Source: Dickeya poaceiphila (lineage in GTDB: Bacteria > Pseudomonadota > Gammaproteobacteria > Enterobacterales > Enterobacteriaceae). From it: DNA of 64,000 bases. Location of the stretch: the NCBI RefSeq assembly GCF_007858975.2, contig NZ_CP042220.2, positions 3,410,001 through 3,474,000 of the forward strand. The letters are read 5' to 3'. How positions within the stretch are numbered: position 1 is the stretch's first letter; each line of letters opens with the position of its first letter. Of this stretch, positions 40,587 through 49,749 are shown piece after piece. The notes beneath the pieces are model-generated. The model saw only the letters and a program-made list of their open reading frames with translations, was not told the DNA's origin and made no database searches. The position numbers and the translations under genes are program-made.

Positions 40587-40706
40587 TCAGAACTTTTGAT
40601 ATTCAAAATGCACTTTTAAGCTCATGCTGTCATCAACAGAGGTCCACGCAACGATGGTCACCGCCAGCAAGAGATAAAGAAAAAAAAGGCGAATAGCGTG
40701 TTTCAT
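40587..40706 (-). CDS. dltX: DltX microprotein (39 aa)
   Basis: A 39-residue single-span protein: MKHAIRLFFLYLLLAVTIV membrane segment, short linker, and C-terminal VHFEYQKF. The last six residues fit F-x-Y-x-x-F, the C-terminal acyl-transfer motif reported for DltX of Gram-positive bacteria, where its Tyr is proposed to carry the D-alanyl group between DltB and the acceptor. The start overlaps the dltD stop by four bases and dltB follows at 7 bases, so it is clearly inside the operon. Such a short gene is easily missed by annotation. Confidence 0.88.
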   Translation of the reverse strand: MKHAIRLFFLYLLLAVTIVAWTSVDDSMSLKVHFEYQKF

Positions 40707-41845
40707 CGTTTAAAGCTCTCAGCAATAAAGCGGTCCATCACAACCCATGCCGGGTCTGTTGGGTGCAGGCGATCCCAATTCCAGCCGTTCTGATAAGGTT
40801 GTGCATACATATCCAAATAAGGGACCTGATTTTTCTCCAGTACCGACCTGATCTGGCTATCAATGGACTGAAATTTTTCTGAATTGACAATCGCCCACGG
40901 ATTAATCGCATCAACAATCACCACAAGCTGAACGTGGCGCTCTTTGAGCAGTTTGATAGTCGCCAGAAACGCTTCCATTTGTGCCGGAAAAAGCGGCGCG
41001 TTATCCCACTCATCCTTGGTTGGATCATCATCGAAAACCGACTTGTCCATCCAGAATGTCTGCGCGCTTTGCTGACGGTACTGATTCAACTCATGGGCGT
41101 GGGCCAGTTCGTGATCCCAATCGGGAATGATGTCTGTGGCGGGTCGCTGAGGCCACGGTTGCGCAGGCTGAGGGGCAATTCCCAGCATTGCCAGCCAGTC
41201 TTTCTTTATCATTTCGCAGAAAATCGCAAACTGATAGCTCACTTCCTGCCAGATAAGTTGCGGATGCCAGCCATAAATTTTCATTTGAGCGAAAGTTAAA
41301 TGACTGAGCTCTTCTTCATTAATATGTTGCAAATAATCCACCAGCAGGGGGCGCGTCTGCGCATCCTCCATCAGGGGATTAAACATCGGTGCCGGAAAAT
41401 GGTCGGCAAAAACCGATGCAGGAATGCCATCGCCATAAAAGCTATCGGGAGCAAGTTGTAAAACAACCTTACTGTTTTCGTTAAGATCATTTTTAAAACG
41501 TGACAACAGTAAAAAATGCGCAATATTATCGATATAAATATCACCATAGGCGACTACGGGTCGATGCAGCTGGTTATTAAAGTAATTATATACTGCGTAA
41601 TATTCATCTTCAGACGTGGAAACCTCTGAAGCGCCGATGAAGAAAATTGCATTTCCTTGTAAAGCATGGGAAATGGTCGCTATTTTTTCCCGCAGCTCCT
41701 TTGGCGTTCCTTCCATGGTTTTAATCAATGGTTGAAATTTTAGCGGCGGATCAAAGCTTGTCACCAACGGGTGAACACTAAGGAACACGATGGCCAGAAC
41801 AGCCATCAAGATATGTAGGCAGAAAGTATTCTTGATTTTTATCAT
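40703..41845 (-). CDS. dltD: D-alanyl transfer protein DltD
   Basis: A 380-residue protein anchored by an N-terminal membrane helix (about 9-30) with a periplasmic SGNH-hydrolase-like domain. The nucleophile Ser is in IFFIGASEVS and the Asp/His pair in DRLHPTDPAW near the C-terminus. In Gram-positives DltD is needed for final D-alanine transfer to teichoic acid; the acceptor in Gram-negatives is not settled, as they lack teichoic acid. It is the first gene of dltDXBAC. Confidence 0.9.
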   Translation of the reverse strand: MIKIKNTFCLHILMAVLAIVFLSVHPLVTSFDPPLKFQPLIKTMEGTPKELREKIATISHALQGNAIFFIGASEVSTSEDEYYAVYNYFNNQLHRPVVAYGDIYIDNIAHFLLLSRFKNDLNENSKVVLQLAPDSFYGDGIPASVFADHFPAPMFNPLMEDAQTRPLLVDYLQHINEEELSHLTFAQMKIYGWHPQLIWQEVSYQFAIFCEMIKKDWLAMLGIAPQPAQPWPQRPATDIIPDWDHELAHAHELNQYRQQSAQTFWMDKSVFDDDPTKDEWDNAPLFPAQMEAFLATIKLLKERHVQLVVIVDAINPWAIVNSEKFQSIDSQIRSVLEKNQVPYLDMYAQPYQNGWNWDRLHPTDPAWVVMDRFIAESFKR

Positions 41846-42220
41846 AAAAGTAAAACTACATCACATCAACTTGTTTGGAATTTGTTAATTTTCATCTTTA
41901 CAGTCAATCAGCCACTGTTTTTTTTGACACTATATACCAGCCTAATCTTCAATGATGAGCGTTGCTGTGTAACGGTATGTACAGTGATTATGCCCGTTGT
42001 GTGATAACGATCCTGATTTAAAAATACTCCCCCCCTTTATTGAGTAATTGAGAAACTCATTTCACCAAATAAGGCAAATTCTCCCCCTTTATTCGCTCAA
42101 TTAATAAACCGACACGCTGAAGGCAATCGTCATCAGGCCCCCCCCCGATGGCGGTGCGCTTTACCTTCTGATTCTCCGCCTCCAACATTTAGGATAATGC
42201 CGAAGGCGGAGATGATTGAC
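41846..42220. other. Upstream region of the dlt operon
   Basis: 375 bases without a gene. It contains two C-rich stretches (CCCCCCC at about 42032 and CCCCCCCC at about 42140), a directly repeated CTCCCCC-TTTATT motif at about 42030 and 42082, and a weak hairpin (CTCCGCC/GGCGGAG, 42174-42212) that could end the RND operon. Confidence 0.35.
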
Positions 42221-45200
42221 TTATCTGTCACGCCCTTCCCACTGCATTACCAGGCTGATTGCCGCCGGTAATACCGTCAATGTCAGCAACGTAGCAACCA
42301 CCAGCCCACCGATAATGGCATAGGCCATCGGTCCCCAGAACACCTGGGTAGCGATAGGGATCATCCCCAAAATCGCCGCCAACGCCGTCAGCAGAATCGG
42401 TCGTGAGCGGTGGCGGGCCGCAAGGATAATGGCGTCGTTGGCTGGCATACCTGTCGCTGTGTTCGCATCGACCTCGCTAATCAGGATCACCGCATTACGG
42501 ATGATCATTCCCGCCAGCGCAATTACCCCCAGCAAGGCGACAAAACCCATCGGCGTCCCCGTCGGCAACATCGCCGCCACCACGCCAATCACCCCAAACG
42601 GCGCCATCAGCAGCGCCAGCATCATGCGCGAGAAGCGCTGTAACTGCACCATCAGTAAAATCAGCATCACCAGCAGCGTCACCGGCAATACCTGATACAC
42701 CGAATTGTTGCCCTTATTAGACTTCGACACCACCCCGCCTTCTTTGATGCGATAACCCGCCGGCAGCCTCGCCTGATACGCCGCTACCTGTGGTGCCAAC
42801 GTGGCTGATAGCGTCTGAGCGCGAACGCCCGGCGCCAGGTCGGTCTGCACGGTGATAAACGGCAGTCGCTGACGACGCCAGATGATCGGTTCATCTATGC
42901 CATACCGGACGGACGCTATCTGTCGCAACGGCACCCGCTGGCCATTAGCGGCGCGCAATTGCAGGCTGGCGACGGTATCCAGATCCTGACGCTCTTCATC
43001 CCGCGCACGCACCACCACCCCAACCATTCGGTTGCGATCTCGCACGCTGGTTACCGTCGTGCCGGAAAAAATGGTCGCCAGTGCGCTGGCTACATCCTGC
43101 GAGCTGATGCCGACCGCCCGCGCTTCAGTCTGGTTGATGTCAACGCGAATAGCGCGCTCTGGCTCGCCAGCGGTCAGATTGACCTCCCGTGCGCCGGGGG
43201 CGTTGCCAATCAGCGCCGCCAAACCGGTGGCATACTCACGAACTTTGCCGATATCCGGCCCGGTTACCCGATATCTGAGCGGCCAACCGACCGGTGGACC
43301 CAGTTCCAGCGGCGACACCCGCGTCACCAGATGACTGAAATCCTGCTGCAGGCGTTTTTCCAGCCGGGCGCGCAGCGCATCCCGTGCTGTTAACCCTTTT
43401 GCTACCACCACCAGTTGCGCGATGTTTTCATTCTGTAGCAACACATCCATCGGCAGATAGAAACGCACCGCGCCAGCACCGACATAGGTCGAGAAATGGT
43501 CCAGATCCGGATCGTCTTTCAGCGACTGCTCCAGCCGCACCACTTCCCGCTCAGTAGCCTGCTGCGAAGCATTGTTCGGCAGAGTCAGACTGACCAGCAG
43601 TTCCGGCCTGTCCGACGCCGGAAAAAACTCATCCTCCAATTGACCGGCGGCTACTATCGCCAGTCCCAGCAGCGCTACCGCCAGCAACAACGTACGACCG
43701 CGATAGTGCAGCGCTGCGGACAACAGCCGGTCATACGCCCGCGATAGCCGACCTGCGTGCAGTTGGTGTTTATGCGCACTCATCGTTTTTGGCAGCAGCC
43801 AGACACCAATCAGCGGCGAAAACAAGATAGCCACCACCCAGGAGCAGAGCAGCGCGATCATCACCACGATAAACAGCGAGTAGCAGTACTCGCCAGCGCT
43901 GGATGCGGCAAACCCGACCGGAATGAAGCCCGCCACCATCACCAACGTGCCGGTCAGCATCGGAAACGCGGTAGTTTCATAGGCGCGGGTGGCAGCCTGC
44001 TCGCGGGCCTCGCCCTTCTCCAGGCTGGAAACCATCGCCTCTACCGTAATCATGGCGTCATCCACCAGCAGCCCAAGCGCAATGATCAACGCGCCCAGTG
44101 AAATACGTTGCAGGCCGATGCCGGCTATTTCCATGCCAGTAAACGTCATCGCCAACACAATCGGTATCGAGGCCGCCACCACCAGCCCGGCACGACTGCC
44201 CAGCGACACGAACGACACCGCCAGTACGATTACCACCGCTTCCAGCAATACCTTAACGAAACCGTTGACCGACGATTTCACCACTGCTGACTGATCCGCC
44301 ACCTTAGTGACTTCAATACCGTATGGCAGTGATGCGCTAATCGTCGCCATCTTGCTGCGCAACGCCTGACCGAAATCCAGCATGTTTCCGGTCGGCGACA
44401 TTGAGATAGCCAGCCCGATGGCCGGTTGTCCATTCACGCGAAACGCCGGCGCTGGCGGCTCGGCTGCCTGACGATAAATAGTGGCGATATCGGTCAACGG
44501 AATAAAACGGCCACCAATGCGCAGCGTTACCTGACGCAGACTCTCTTCGGAAACAAACGCACCGCTGACCCTCAGTTCCACCTTGTCGTTTGCCGTACGG
44601 ATAGTACCTGCCGGGCTAACAGCATTCTGCGCCTGCAACGCCGCCGTCACCTGTTGCAGGTCCAGCCCCATGCCAGACAGTTGTCTGGGTGAAAATGCCA
44701 CGATGATCTGCTCGTCCTGTGCGCCCAGCACATCAATTTTGCCGATATCCGGCGTAGCAAGCAGCGCAGTGCGAATGTCATCCACCTTGTCGCGCAGCTC
44801 ACGCGGCGAGTAACCATCGGCGGTAAAGCCATATAGGGTGCCGAATGTATCGTCAAACTCATCATCGACGGCGGGTTCAGCCACCCCTTCCGGCAGACTG
44901 GGAGCAACATCCTTCATCTTTTTGCGGACGGTGTACCAGATGTCCTTTACTCTGGATGGCGGCGTATCGTCGCGCAGATTAACGAAAATCACCGCTTCGC
45001 CGGGGCGGCTATAACTCTCAAGAACATCAAGGTAAGGCGTTTCCTGTAGCTTCTTTTCCAGCACATCGGTCACGAAGCTGACGGTGTCCTGCACCGTGGC
45101 CCCCGGCCAACTGGCGGACACCACCGCTGTTTTAATGGTAAAGGCCGGATCTTCGTTGCGCGGTAACCGCTGGTAGCTCATCACGCCCGCCACCACAATC

Positions 45201-45283
45201 ACCAGCATAAAAAAAGCCACCAGTTGCTGATGAGCCAGCGCCCAGGCAGAAAAATTCCACTTTTGCTTGAATCCGGATGGCAT
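42221..45283 (-). CDS. RND-family efflux permease (AcrB/MexK-like)
   Basis: A 1,020-residue inner membrane proton/drug antiporter. Twelve membrane segments in two repeats, each followed by a large periplasmic loop; TM4 carries the proton-relay Asp pair in IALGLLVDDAMITVEAM. N-terminal RLPRNEDPAFTIKTAVVSAS is typical of the group related to MexK/VexH rather than AcrB. The start codon overlaps the last base of the adaptor stop, so the two are coupled. No outer-membrane channel gene is adjacent, so TolC is the likely partner. Substrates unknown. Confidence 0.92.
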   Translation of the reverse strand: MPSGFKQKWNFSAWALAHQQLVAFFMLVIVVAGVMSYQRLPRNEDPAFTIKTAVVSASWPGATVQDTVSFVTDVLEKKLQETPYLDVLESYSRPGEAVIFVNLRDDTPPSRVKDIWYTVRKKMKDVAPSLPEGVAEPAVDDEFDDTFGTLYGFTADGYSPRELRDKVDDIRTALLATPDIGKIDVLGAQDEQIIVAFSPRQLSGMGLDLQQVTAALQAQNAVSPAGTIRTANDKVELRVSGAFVSEESLRQVTLRIGGRFIPLTDIATIYRQAAEPPAPAFRVNGQPAIGLAISMSPTGNMLDFGQALRSKMATISASLPYGIEVTKVADQSAVVKSSVNGFVKVLLEAVVIVLAVSFVSLGSRAGLVVAASIPIVLAMTFTGMEIAGIGLQRISLGALIIALGLLVDDAMITVEAMVSSLEKGEAREQAATRAYETTAFPMLTGTLVMVAGFIPVGFAASSAGEYCYSLFIVVMIALLCSWVVAILFSPLIGVWLLPKTMSAHKHQLHAGRLSRAYDRLLSAALHYRGRTLLLAVALLGLAIVAAGQLEDEFFPASDRPELLVSLTLPNNASQQATEREVVRLEQSLKDDPDLDHFSTYVGAGAVRFYLPMDVLLQNENIAQLVVVAKGLTARDALRARLEKRLQQDFSHLVTRVSPLELGPPVGWPLRYRVTGPDIGKVREYATGLAALIGNAPGAREVNLTAGEPERAIRVDINQTEARAVGISSQDVASALATIFSGTTVTSVRDRNRMVGVVVRARDEERQDLDTVASLQLRAANGQRVPLRQIASVRYGIDEPIIWRRQRLPFITVQTDLAPGVRAQTLSATLAPQVAAYQARLPAGYRIKEGGVVSKSNKGNNSVYQVLPVTLLVMLILLMVQLQRFSRMMLALLMAPFGVIGVVAAMLPTGTPMGFVALLGVIALAGMIIRNAVILISEVDANTATGMPANDAIILAARHRSRPILLTALAAILGMIPIATQVFWGPMAYAIIGGLVVATLLTLTVLPAAISLVMQWEGRDR

Positions 45284-46428
45284 TATTTCGCCTCCGCCAG
45301 GGCGACCTTCTCACCAGCCCGCAGTTTACTCACGCCGGCGGTGACCACCTTGTCACCAACAGCAAGACCGCCTGCGACAACGATCTGTGCCTCGCTGTAA
45401 TGACGCAGAGTGATCGGTTGCAGTCGCAGCATCTGCGTCTGTGGGTCAACCACAAACACCGCTGGATTATCGCCCTGACGGGTCAACGCCGAGGCGGGTA
45501 ACTCAATAGCGCTGTTGCCGGGCAGCGTGATTCCGCCTTCCACCGTTGCGCCCAGCACCATTTCTTGCGGCGGGTCGATGAGCGAAACCCGCACCCGCCA
45601 GGTACGGGTTTCTGCATCAGCCTGCGGACTCACGTCACGCACATGTCCCTGGGTTTTGATAGCAGGATTGGACAACAATGAAACCATCACCAGCGGATCT
45701 TTCAGGCCGCTGGTAATCAAACGCTCGGAAACATTAAAAACTGCATCACGGCCTGCAAACGTCGCCAGCCGCACCACTTCCTGACCCGCATTCACCACCT
45801 GACCGGGATTGGCGCTGACCGAAGTAATCACCCCGGCAACAGGCGCGTACAACCGGGTATAACCGAGACGATCCTGAGCGGTTTTGACGCTGGCCTGCGC
45901 GCTTTCACGCACAGATACGGCTGATGCCCAGTTAGACCTTGCCTCATCCAATTGCGCACGGGAAATCGCACCGTTAGGCACCAGTTGCCTCATGCGGTTA
46001 AGGTTCTGCTCCGCCAGACGTTCCGCAGCAACCGCACGGGTCAGATCGGCTTTGGCGCTCTGCAACTGGTTTTCGCTATCACGGCTATCCAGCGTAGCGA
46101 CCACCTCGCCTTTCTTTACCATCGTCCCTACATCGACCGGGCGTGACACCACGCGTCCATCAAGACGAAATCCGAGCAAGGTTTCTTCCGCCGGGCGAAT
46201 CTCCCCGACTTGCGACAACACCTTACCGGCGGTAGACGGCTCGACGGTAACCGTGCGAACAGGGCGCAGCGGCGCAGCCGGAGGCTCACTGCTGGCACCA
46301 TCGCAGCCAGACAGCAGGCTGACAGCCAGCAACAACAAGGCTGCCAAACCGCCAGCGCGAAAAGTCACGCGTCTTCCTTGACGGGCCAGGCAATGAAGGG
46401 GAAAAAAGGTGAACTCGGTATTCATCAT
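45283..46428 (-). CDS. RND efflux periplasmic adaptor (membrane fusion lipoprotein)
   Basis: A 381-residue HlyD/AcrA-type adaptor joining the RND pump to the outer-membrane channel. A lipoprotein signal peptide ends in LLSGC near residue 42. Then a lipoyl half-motif (LGFRLDGRVVSRPVDVGTMVKKGEVVATLD, in parts), an alpha-helical hairpin (about 105-160), the second lipoyl part, and beta-barrel and membrane-proximal domains. ATG at 46428 and 46425. It is the first intact gene of the efflux operon; a broken regulator gene lies just upstream. Confidence 0.9.
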   Translation of the reverse strand: MMNTEFTFFPLHCLARQGRRVTFRAGGLAALLLLAVSLLSGCDGASSEPPAAPLRPVRTVTVEPSTAGKVLSQVGEIRPAEETLLGFRLDGRVVSRPVDVGTMVKKGEVVATLDSRDSENQLQSAKADLTRAVAAERLAEQNLNRMRQLVPNGAISRAQLDEARSNWASAVSVRESAQASVKTAQDRLGYTRLYAPVAGVITSVSANPGQVVNAGQEVVRLATFAGRDAVFNVSERLITSGLKDPLVMVSLLSNPAIKTQGHVRDVSPQADAETRTWRVRVSLIDPPQEMVLGATVEGGITLPGNSAIELPASALTRQGDNPAVFVVDPQTQMLRLQPITLRHYSEAQIVVAGGLAVGDKVVTAGVSKLRAGEKVALAEAK

Positions 46429-46532
46429 GTAAGGGGTCCTGTTACCAACTGGCTACTATTACACCACGCACATTTCCAGATTATTTCCACACTTCATCAA
46501 TAACCCGTCAAGATTGCTAAAAAAAATCGGTT

Positions 46533-46688
46533 TTATCCCAACCTATTACCGCCTATCCCGTTGGGAAACCTATAGTCAATCGTGCACATCGTCAGCAGCG
46601 CCTGAAAATTATTGCGCTTCAGGTAAGTCTCCAGCACGTTGGCAGCATCCGCGTCATCTTCAATTATCAACATGCGTTTCGGACTCAT
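46533..46688 (-). pseudogene. Response regulator remnant (N-terminal stub)
   Basis: ATG 46688 opens a frame MSPKRMLIIEDDADAANVLE then TYLKRNNFQA, the first strand and helix of a receiver domain (LIIEDDADAANVLE is the acidic-pocket segment), after which similarity stops and the frame ends at 46533 after 51 codons. The phosphoacceptor Asp strand and output domain are missing. It lies upstream of the RND adaptor in the same orientation, as BaeR-type regulators often lie beside efflux genes. Interpreted as a decayed regulator. Confidence 0.75.
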
Positions 46689-46830
46689 CGTCGTTCTCTT
46701 AATAATTCTTCATAAATTCGCCGACAGGAGAGTGATGCAGAGGTGTATACTTCAACGCCTTCGTGCAAGGAGGCACGAAAACGCCAGTATCAGGCAACAT
46801 CACTTTCCCGCTTTAAGGAGTTCCGACAGG

Positions 46831-47616
46831 ATGATAGTGCGACATATTCCCTTTTACATAGCGACTCTTTTCTTCGTCGGCAGCAACGCCTGTTGGGCTG
46901 ACGACACCGCGCCCGGTCAACAGGATGGCGTTACCCTTGGCCTCGCCGCCCACAATGCGCCGCGCTACAGCGGCTCTGATGAACGAGCCTGGGATCTACT
47001 GCCAGTGATTCAGGCCCGTCAGGGTGCCTTCTTTTTCGATACCGCTAAAGGCGCTGGCTATGACCTGCAGTTCGGACAGTTTTATCTTGAGCACACGCTG
47101 GGTTACGCCCCTGGACGTACCGACAAAAAATCCTCTTTCCGCGCAGGTTCCGACAAATTACGCGGAATGGGCAAGATTGATGGCGTATTGAACACCGCCG
47201 TGGCGCTAGGCTGGCAATTTACCGATCAGTTGTCGGTGGAAGCGAAGGCGATTCTGCCGTTGACCGACAGTCAGGGCGTGCAATATCAGGCATCGCTGAC
47301 CGACATCTTGTTCCAGAACAAATCGGATACGCTGGGCGCACAGGGCACATTGCTGTTCGGCGACGCGCGTTATAACAATCTGTTTTACGGCGTCAGCCAG
47401 CAGCAGAGCCAAAACTCCGGTTATCGCGCCTATCAGGCCGAAAGCGGTTTGTACGGTCAGTCTGTTTCGCTGTTCTGGATGCATCAGTTTGACCCACACT
47501 GGGCTGCTACGCTCAGCGGCAGTTATACCCGCCTGAACGATAAAGCATCAGACAGCCCCATCGTGTTTAGCGCCAATCAGAGCGAGGGCACGTTTGCGGT
47601 AACGTATACGTTTTAG
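46831..47616 (+). CDS. MipA/OmpV family outer membrane protein
   Basis: A 261-residue outer membrane beta-barrel protein with signal peptide MIVRHIPFYIATLFFVGSNA then CWA-DD cleavage site, alternating strands throughout and a C-terminal Phe (FAVTYTF) as needed for BAM assembly. MipA of E. coli binds MltA and PBP1B; OmpV relatives are linked to osmotic or antimicrobial stress. ATG 46831 has AAGGAG 11 bases upstream and opens directly into the signal peptide; the frame is open much further upstream without support. Confidence 0.9.
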   Translation: MIVRHIPFYIATLFFVGSNACWADDTAPGQQDGVTLGLAAHNAPRYSGSDERAWDLLPVIQARQGAFFFDTAKGAGYDLQFGQFYLEHTLGYAPGRTDKKSSFRAGSDKLRGMGKIDGVLNTAVALGWQFTDQLSVEAKAILPLTDSQGVQYQASLTDILFQNKSDTLGAQGTLLFGDARYNNLFYGVSQQQSQNSGYRAYQAESGLYGQSVSLFWMHQFDPHWAATLSGSYTRLNDKASDSPIVFSANQSEGTFAVTYTF

Positions 47617-48234
47617 GTCGCGCCCCGCGCCCCGTATCATGCGTGATCATAAGCTATCCATATGAGTTGACTGTCATATGGCCGTATAACCGGGCGGGGT
47701 TCCTGCACATAGCGACTTCGTCTGGTATGTTCTGCCAGGTTTTATACCCAAAATAATTCGAGTTGCAGGAAGGCGGCAAGAGAGTGACAAATTCGTTGGA
47801 AACGAATTTGACCAGCCAACGGCTGGCCTCCGGTGAGAGACAGGATGTCTCTCATTTCATCCCGATGAGCTTACTCAGGTAAGTGATTCGGTGAGCGAAC
47901 GCCGCCAACACACCTGCAACTTGAAATATGACGGGTATATCTATTAAAAGACATTTCATATTTACCTTAATCCACCATTATTTTTTGCTGTCTATGCGTT
48001 TCCCCCACCCCCATCATTTGGCCGGTGACAATTGAAAATTCCACTTAATATTCGAATAAAAATAAATAATTAGAAAAAATCACAACAGCACAAAAAAGCT
48101 AAACAGAGAGACAACAGAACGAGAAATGTTGATTATGAAATTGAAAACCTGGAACCTCATGAAATAGAATGTCACCGTTGTACCTGAGTGCGATTCATAC
48201 AACACTACCCTTTACATAAAATGGTCTTAACATT
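47617..48234. other. Region between the MipA/OmpV gene and the dehydrogenase
   Basis: 618 bases without a protein gene. It holds a CCATATGA/TCATATGG hairpin at 47659-47682, palindromic repeat copy 3 at 47743-47940, and AT-rich upstream sequence of the next gene. Confidence 0.5.
47743..47940. repeat. Palindromic repeat family copy 3 (about 198 bp)
   Basis: The longest complete copy. Left end ACCCAAAATAATTCGAGTTG, right end CAACTTGAAATATGACGGGT, again inverted. Interior hairpins include CAAATTCGTTGGAAACGAATTTG (stem CAAATTCGTT/AACGAATTTG) and GAGAGACAGGATGTCTCTC. Confidence 0.85.
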
Positions 48235-49344
48235 ATGAAAAAAATCCTCATCACCGGGGCCACCGGTTTCCTGGGCGGTGCGATTATGGAAAAAGCGCTT
48301 CAGGACAAGCAGATTGAAAATATATTTATGCTGGTCAGAGCGGAGACTAAACAAGATGGTCTTGAACGAATCTTAAATAACCTGCGTAAATTTGATATTT
48401 CGGAATTATCATTATCTCGTTTAACACAAGATAATATTATTATTGGCAATTTGGCCGAACCCGACTCTTTCCTTCAGCATCCAGCACTGGATAGCATCAC
48501 GCATGTCATCAACAGCGCAGCAATTGCCTCTTTTGGCAATAATCCGTTGATCTGGAAAGTGAATGTAGAAGGCACACTGGCGTTTGCCAAACGCATGAGC
48601 CAGGTTAAATCACTGCGTAAATTCATTCAGGTCGGCACTGCAATGTCCTGCGTACCGGATCAAGACCAGGTGGTGGTGGAATGCGGCCAGTTGGATACGG
48701 AAAAATCGCACATCGTCGAATACACCCTGTCCAAAGCTACCATTGAAAACCTGATGCGTGAGCACTGCCCAGCCATGCCGCTACTGATTGTGCGCCCGTC
48801 TATTATCGTCGGCCATTCGCGTCTGGGCTGTAAGCCTTCCAGCAGCATCTACTGGGTGTTCGAAATGGCGATGAAACTGAAGAGATTCATGTGCTCGCTT
48901 GATGACAAAATCGACGTCATCCCGGTGGATTTCTGCGCTGAAGCAATCCTGATGCTGCTGAACTCAGAGCAGGCGGTTAATGATATCTACCATATTTCCG
49001 CCGGCGAAGCTTCCAGCGTAAGTTTCAGCGAAGTGGACCAGGCAATGGCACTGGCAGCGTCGCGTCCTCCTATGGGGGAAGACTACCGCCAGGTGAGTTA
49101 TCACGATCTTATCAAGCTGCGCAGCAGCTTCAGCGATCTATACGGACCTTGCAACGAGCGTCTGATGCTGCGTGCGATGCGTCTGTACGGCTCGTTTGCC
49201 CAGTTAAACGTAAAGTTCAGCAACCGCAAACTGTTGCAACTGGGCATGAAAAACCCGCCGCGCTTTACTGAATACGTGGATAAGTGTGTGGAAACCACCC
49301 GCCAGTACAGTGTGCCAGAACTGATGACGGTAGATTTTAAATAA
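48235..49344 (+). CDS. Extended SDR / thioester-reductase-like NAD(P)-dependent enzyme
   Basis: A 369-residue extended short-chain dehydrogenase of the NAD_binding_4 (thioester reductase, male-sterility) type. Cofactor motif GATGFLGGAI at 8-17, VNVEGTLAFAKR, the catalytic Tyr-x-x-x-Lys in EYTLSKATIE, then LLIVRPSIIVGHSR. Such domains reduce acyl thioesters to aldehydes or act as reductases in lipid or natural-product pathways; here it is free-standing with no carrier or synthetase gene next to it. ATG 48235 follows an AT-rich leader with a weak ribosome site. Substrate unknown. Confidence 0.82.
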   Translation: MKKILITGATGFLGGAIMEKALQDKQIENIFMLVRAETKQDGLERILNNLRKFDISELSLSRLTQDNIIIGNLAEPDSFLQHPALDSITHVINSAAIASFGNNPLIWKVNVEGTLAFAKRMSQVKSLRKFIQVGTAMSCVPDQDQVVVECGQLDTEKSHIVEYTLSKATIENLMREHCPAMPLLIVRPSIIVGHSRLGCKPSSSIYWVFEMAMKLKRFMCSLDDKIDVIPVDFCAEAILMLLNSEQAVNDIYHISAGEASSVSFSEVDQAMALAASRPPMGEDYRQVSYHDLIKLRSSFSDLYGPCNERLMLRAMRLYGSFAQLNVKFSNRKLLQLGMKNPPRFTEYVDKCVETTRQYSVPELMTVDFK

Positions 49345-49670
49345 TCTCGTTCACCACCCAGCCCTGCTATCACCGCCGGAGATAGCAGGGCAAGTACAGA
49401 TTAAATCAGACCATCTTCCCGCGTTTTACTACTCATTAATCCGCTTTGTATCGATAAATCTGTTTAGTATCGACCAGTAAAGAAATATCTTTTCGATAAT
49501 AACCGACAAAAAACAGCTGCCGCAAAAAACATTCCCGCAAAGAAAGAAATACAAAAATGAAACAGCGTAACGGATAATATTAATCCGACACCGTATTACA
49601 AATCGGATTGAAAATAGATAACCTGCTGCTTATAAAACAGTTACCGAACCCATTCTAAAGCAAAAATAAT

Positions 49671-49702
49671 GTTTTAATGATTGCCGAGGCAATCATTAAA
49701 AC
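49671..49702. repeat. Perfect 32-base inverted repeat
   Basis: GTTTTAATGATTGCC, two bases (GA), GGCAATCATTAAAAC: fifteen perfectly paired bases on each arm. It lies immediately beyond the terminator of the minus-strand gene; it ends in A/T tracts so might act as a second terminator. Confidence 0.85.
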
Positions 49703-49704
49703 AA

Positions 49705-49725
49705 CGCCCTGCAATTGGCAGGGCG
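49705..49725 (-). terminator. Terminator of the 49750-50577 gene
   Basis: CGCCCTGC/GCAGGGCG stem with TTGTTTT on the minus strand, 25 bases after the stop. Confidence 0.75.
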
Positions 49726-49749
49726 TATGAGTTATCAGGCAAGGATATT

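Larger units (their letters stand above)
49345..49749. other. Convergent intergenic region with hairpins
   Basis: 405 bases, no gene. It has a GCCCTGCTATC/GATAGCAGGGC stem at 49361-49391 after the dehydrogenase, a perfect 32-base palindrome at 49671-49702 and a minus-strand terminator at 49705-49725. Confidence 0.5.

Noticed and set aside
42028..42150. Runs of seven to nine C near the dlt upstream region as a phase-variable tract or G-quadruplex
   Set aside because: The tracts are outside coding sequence and too few for a four-stranded structure; slippage effect cannot be supported.
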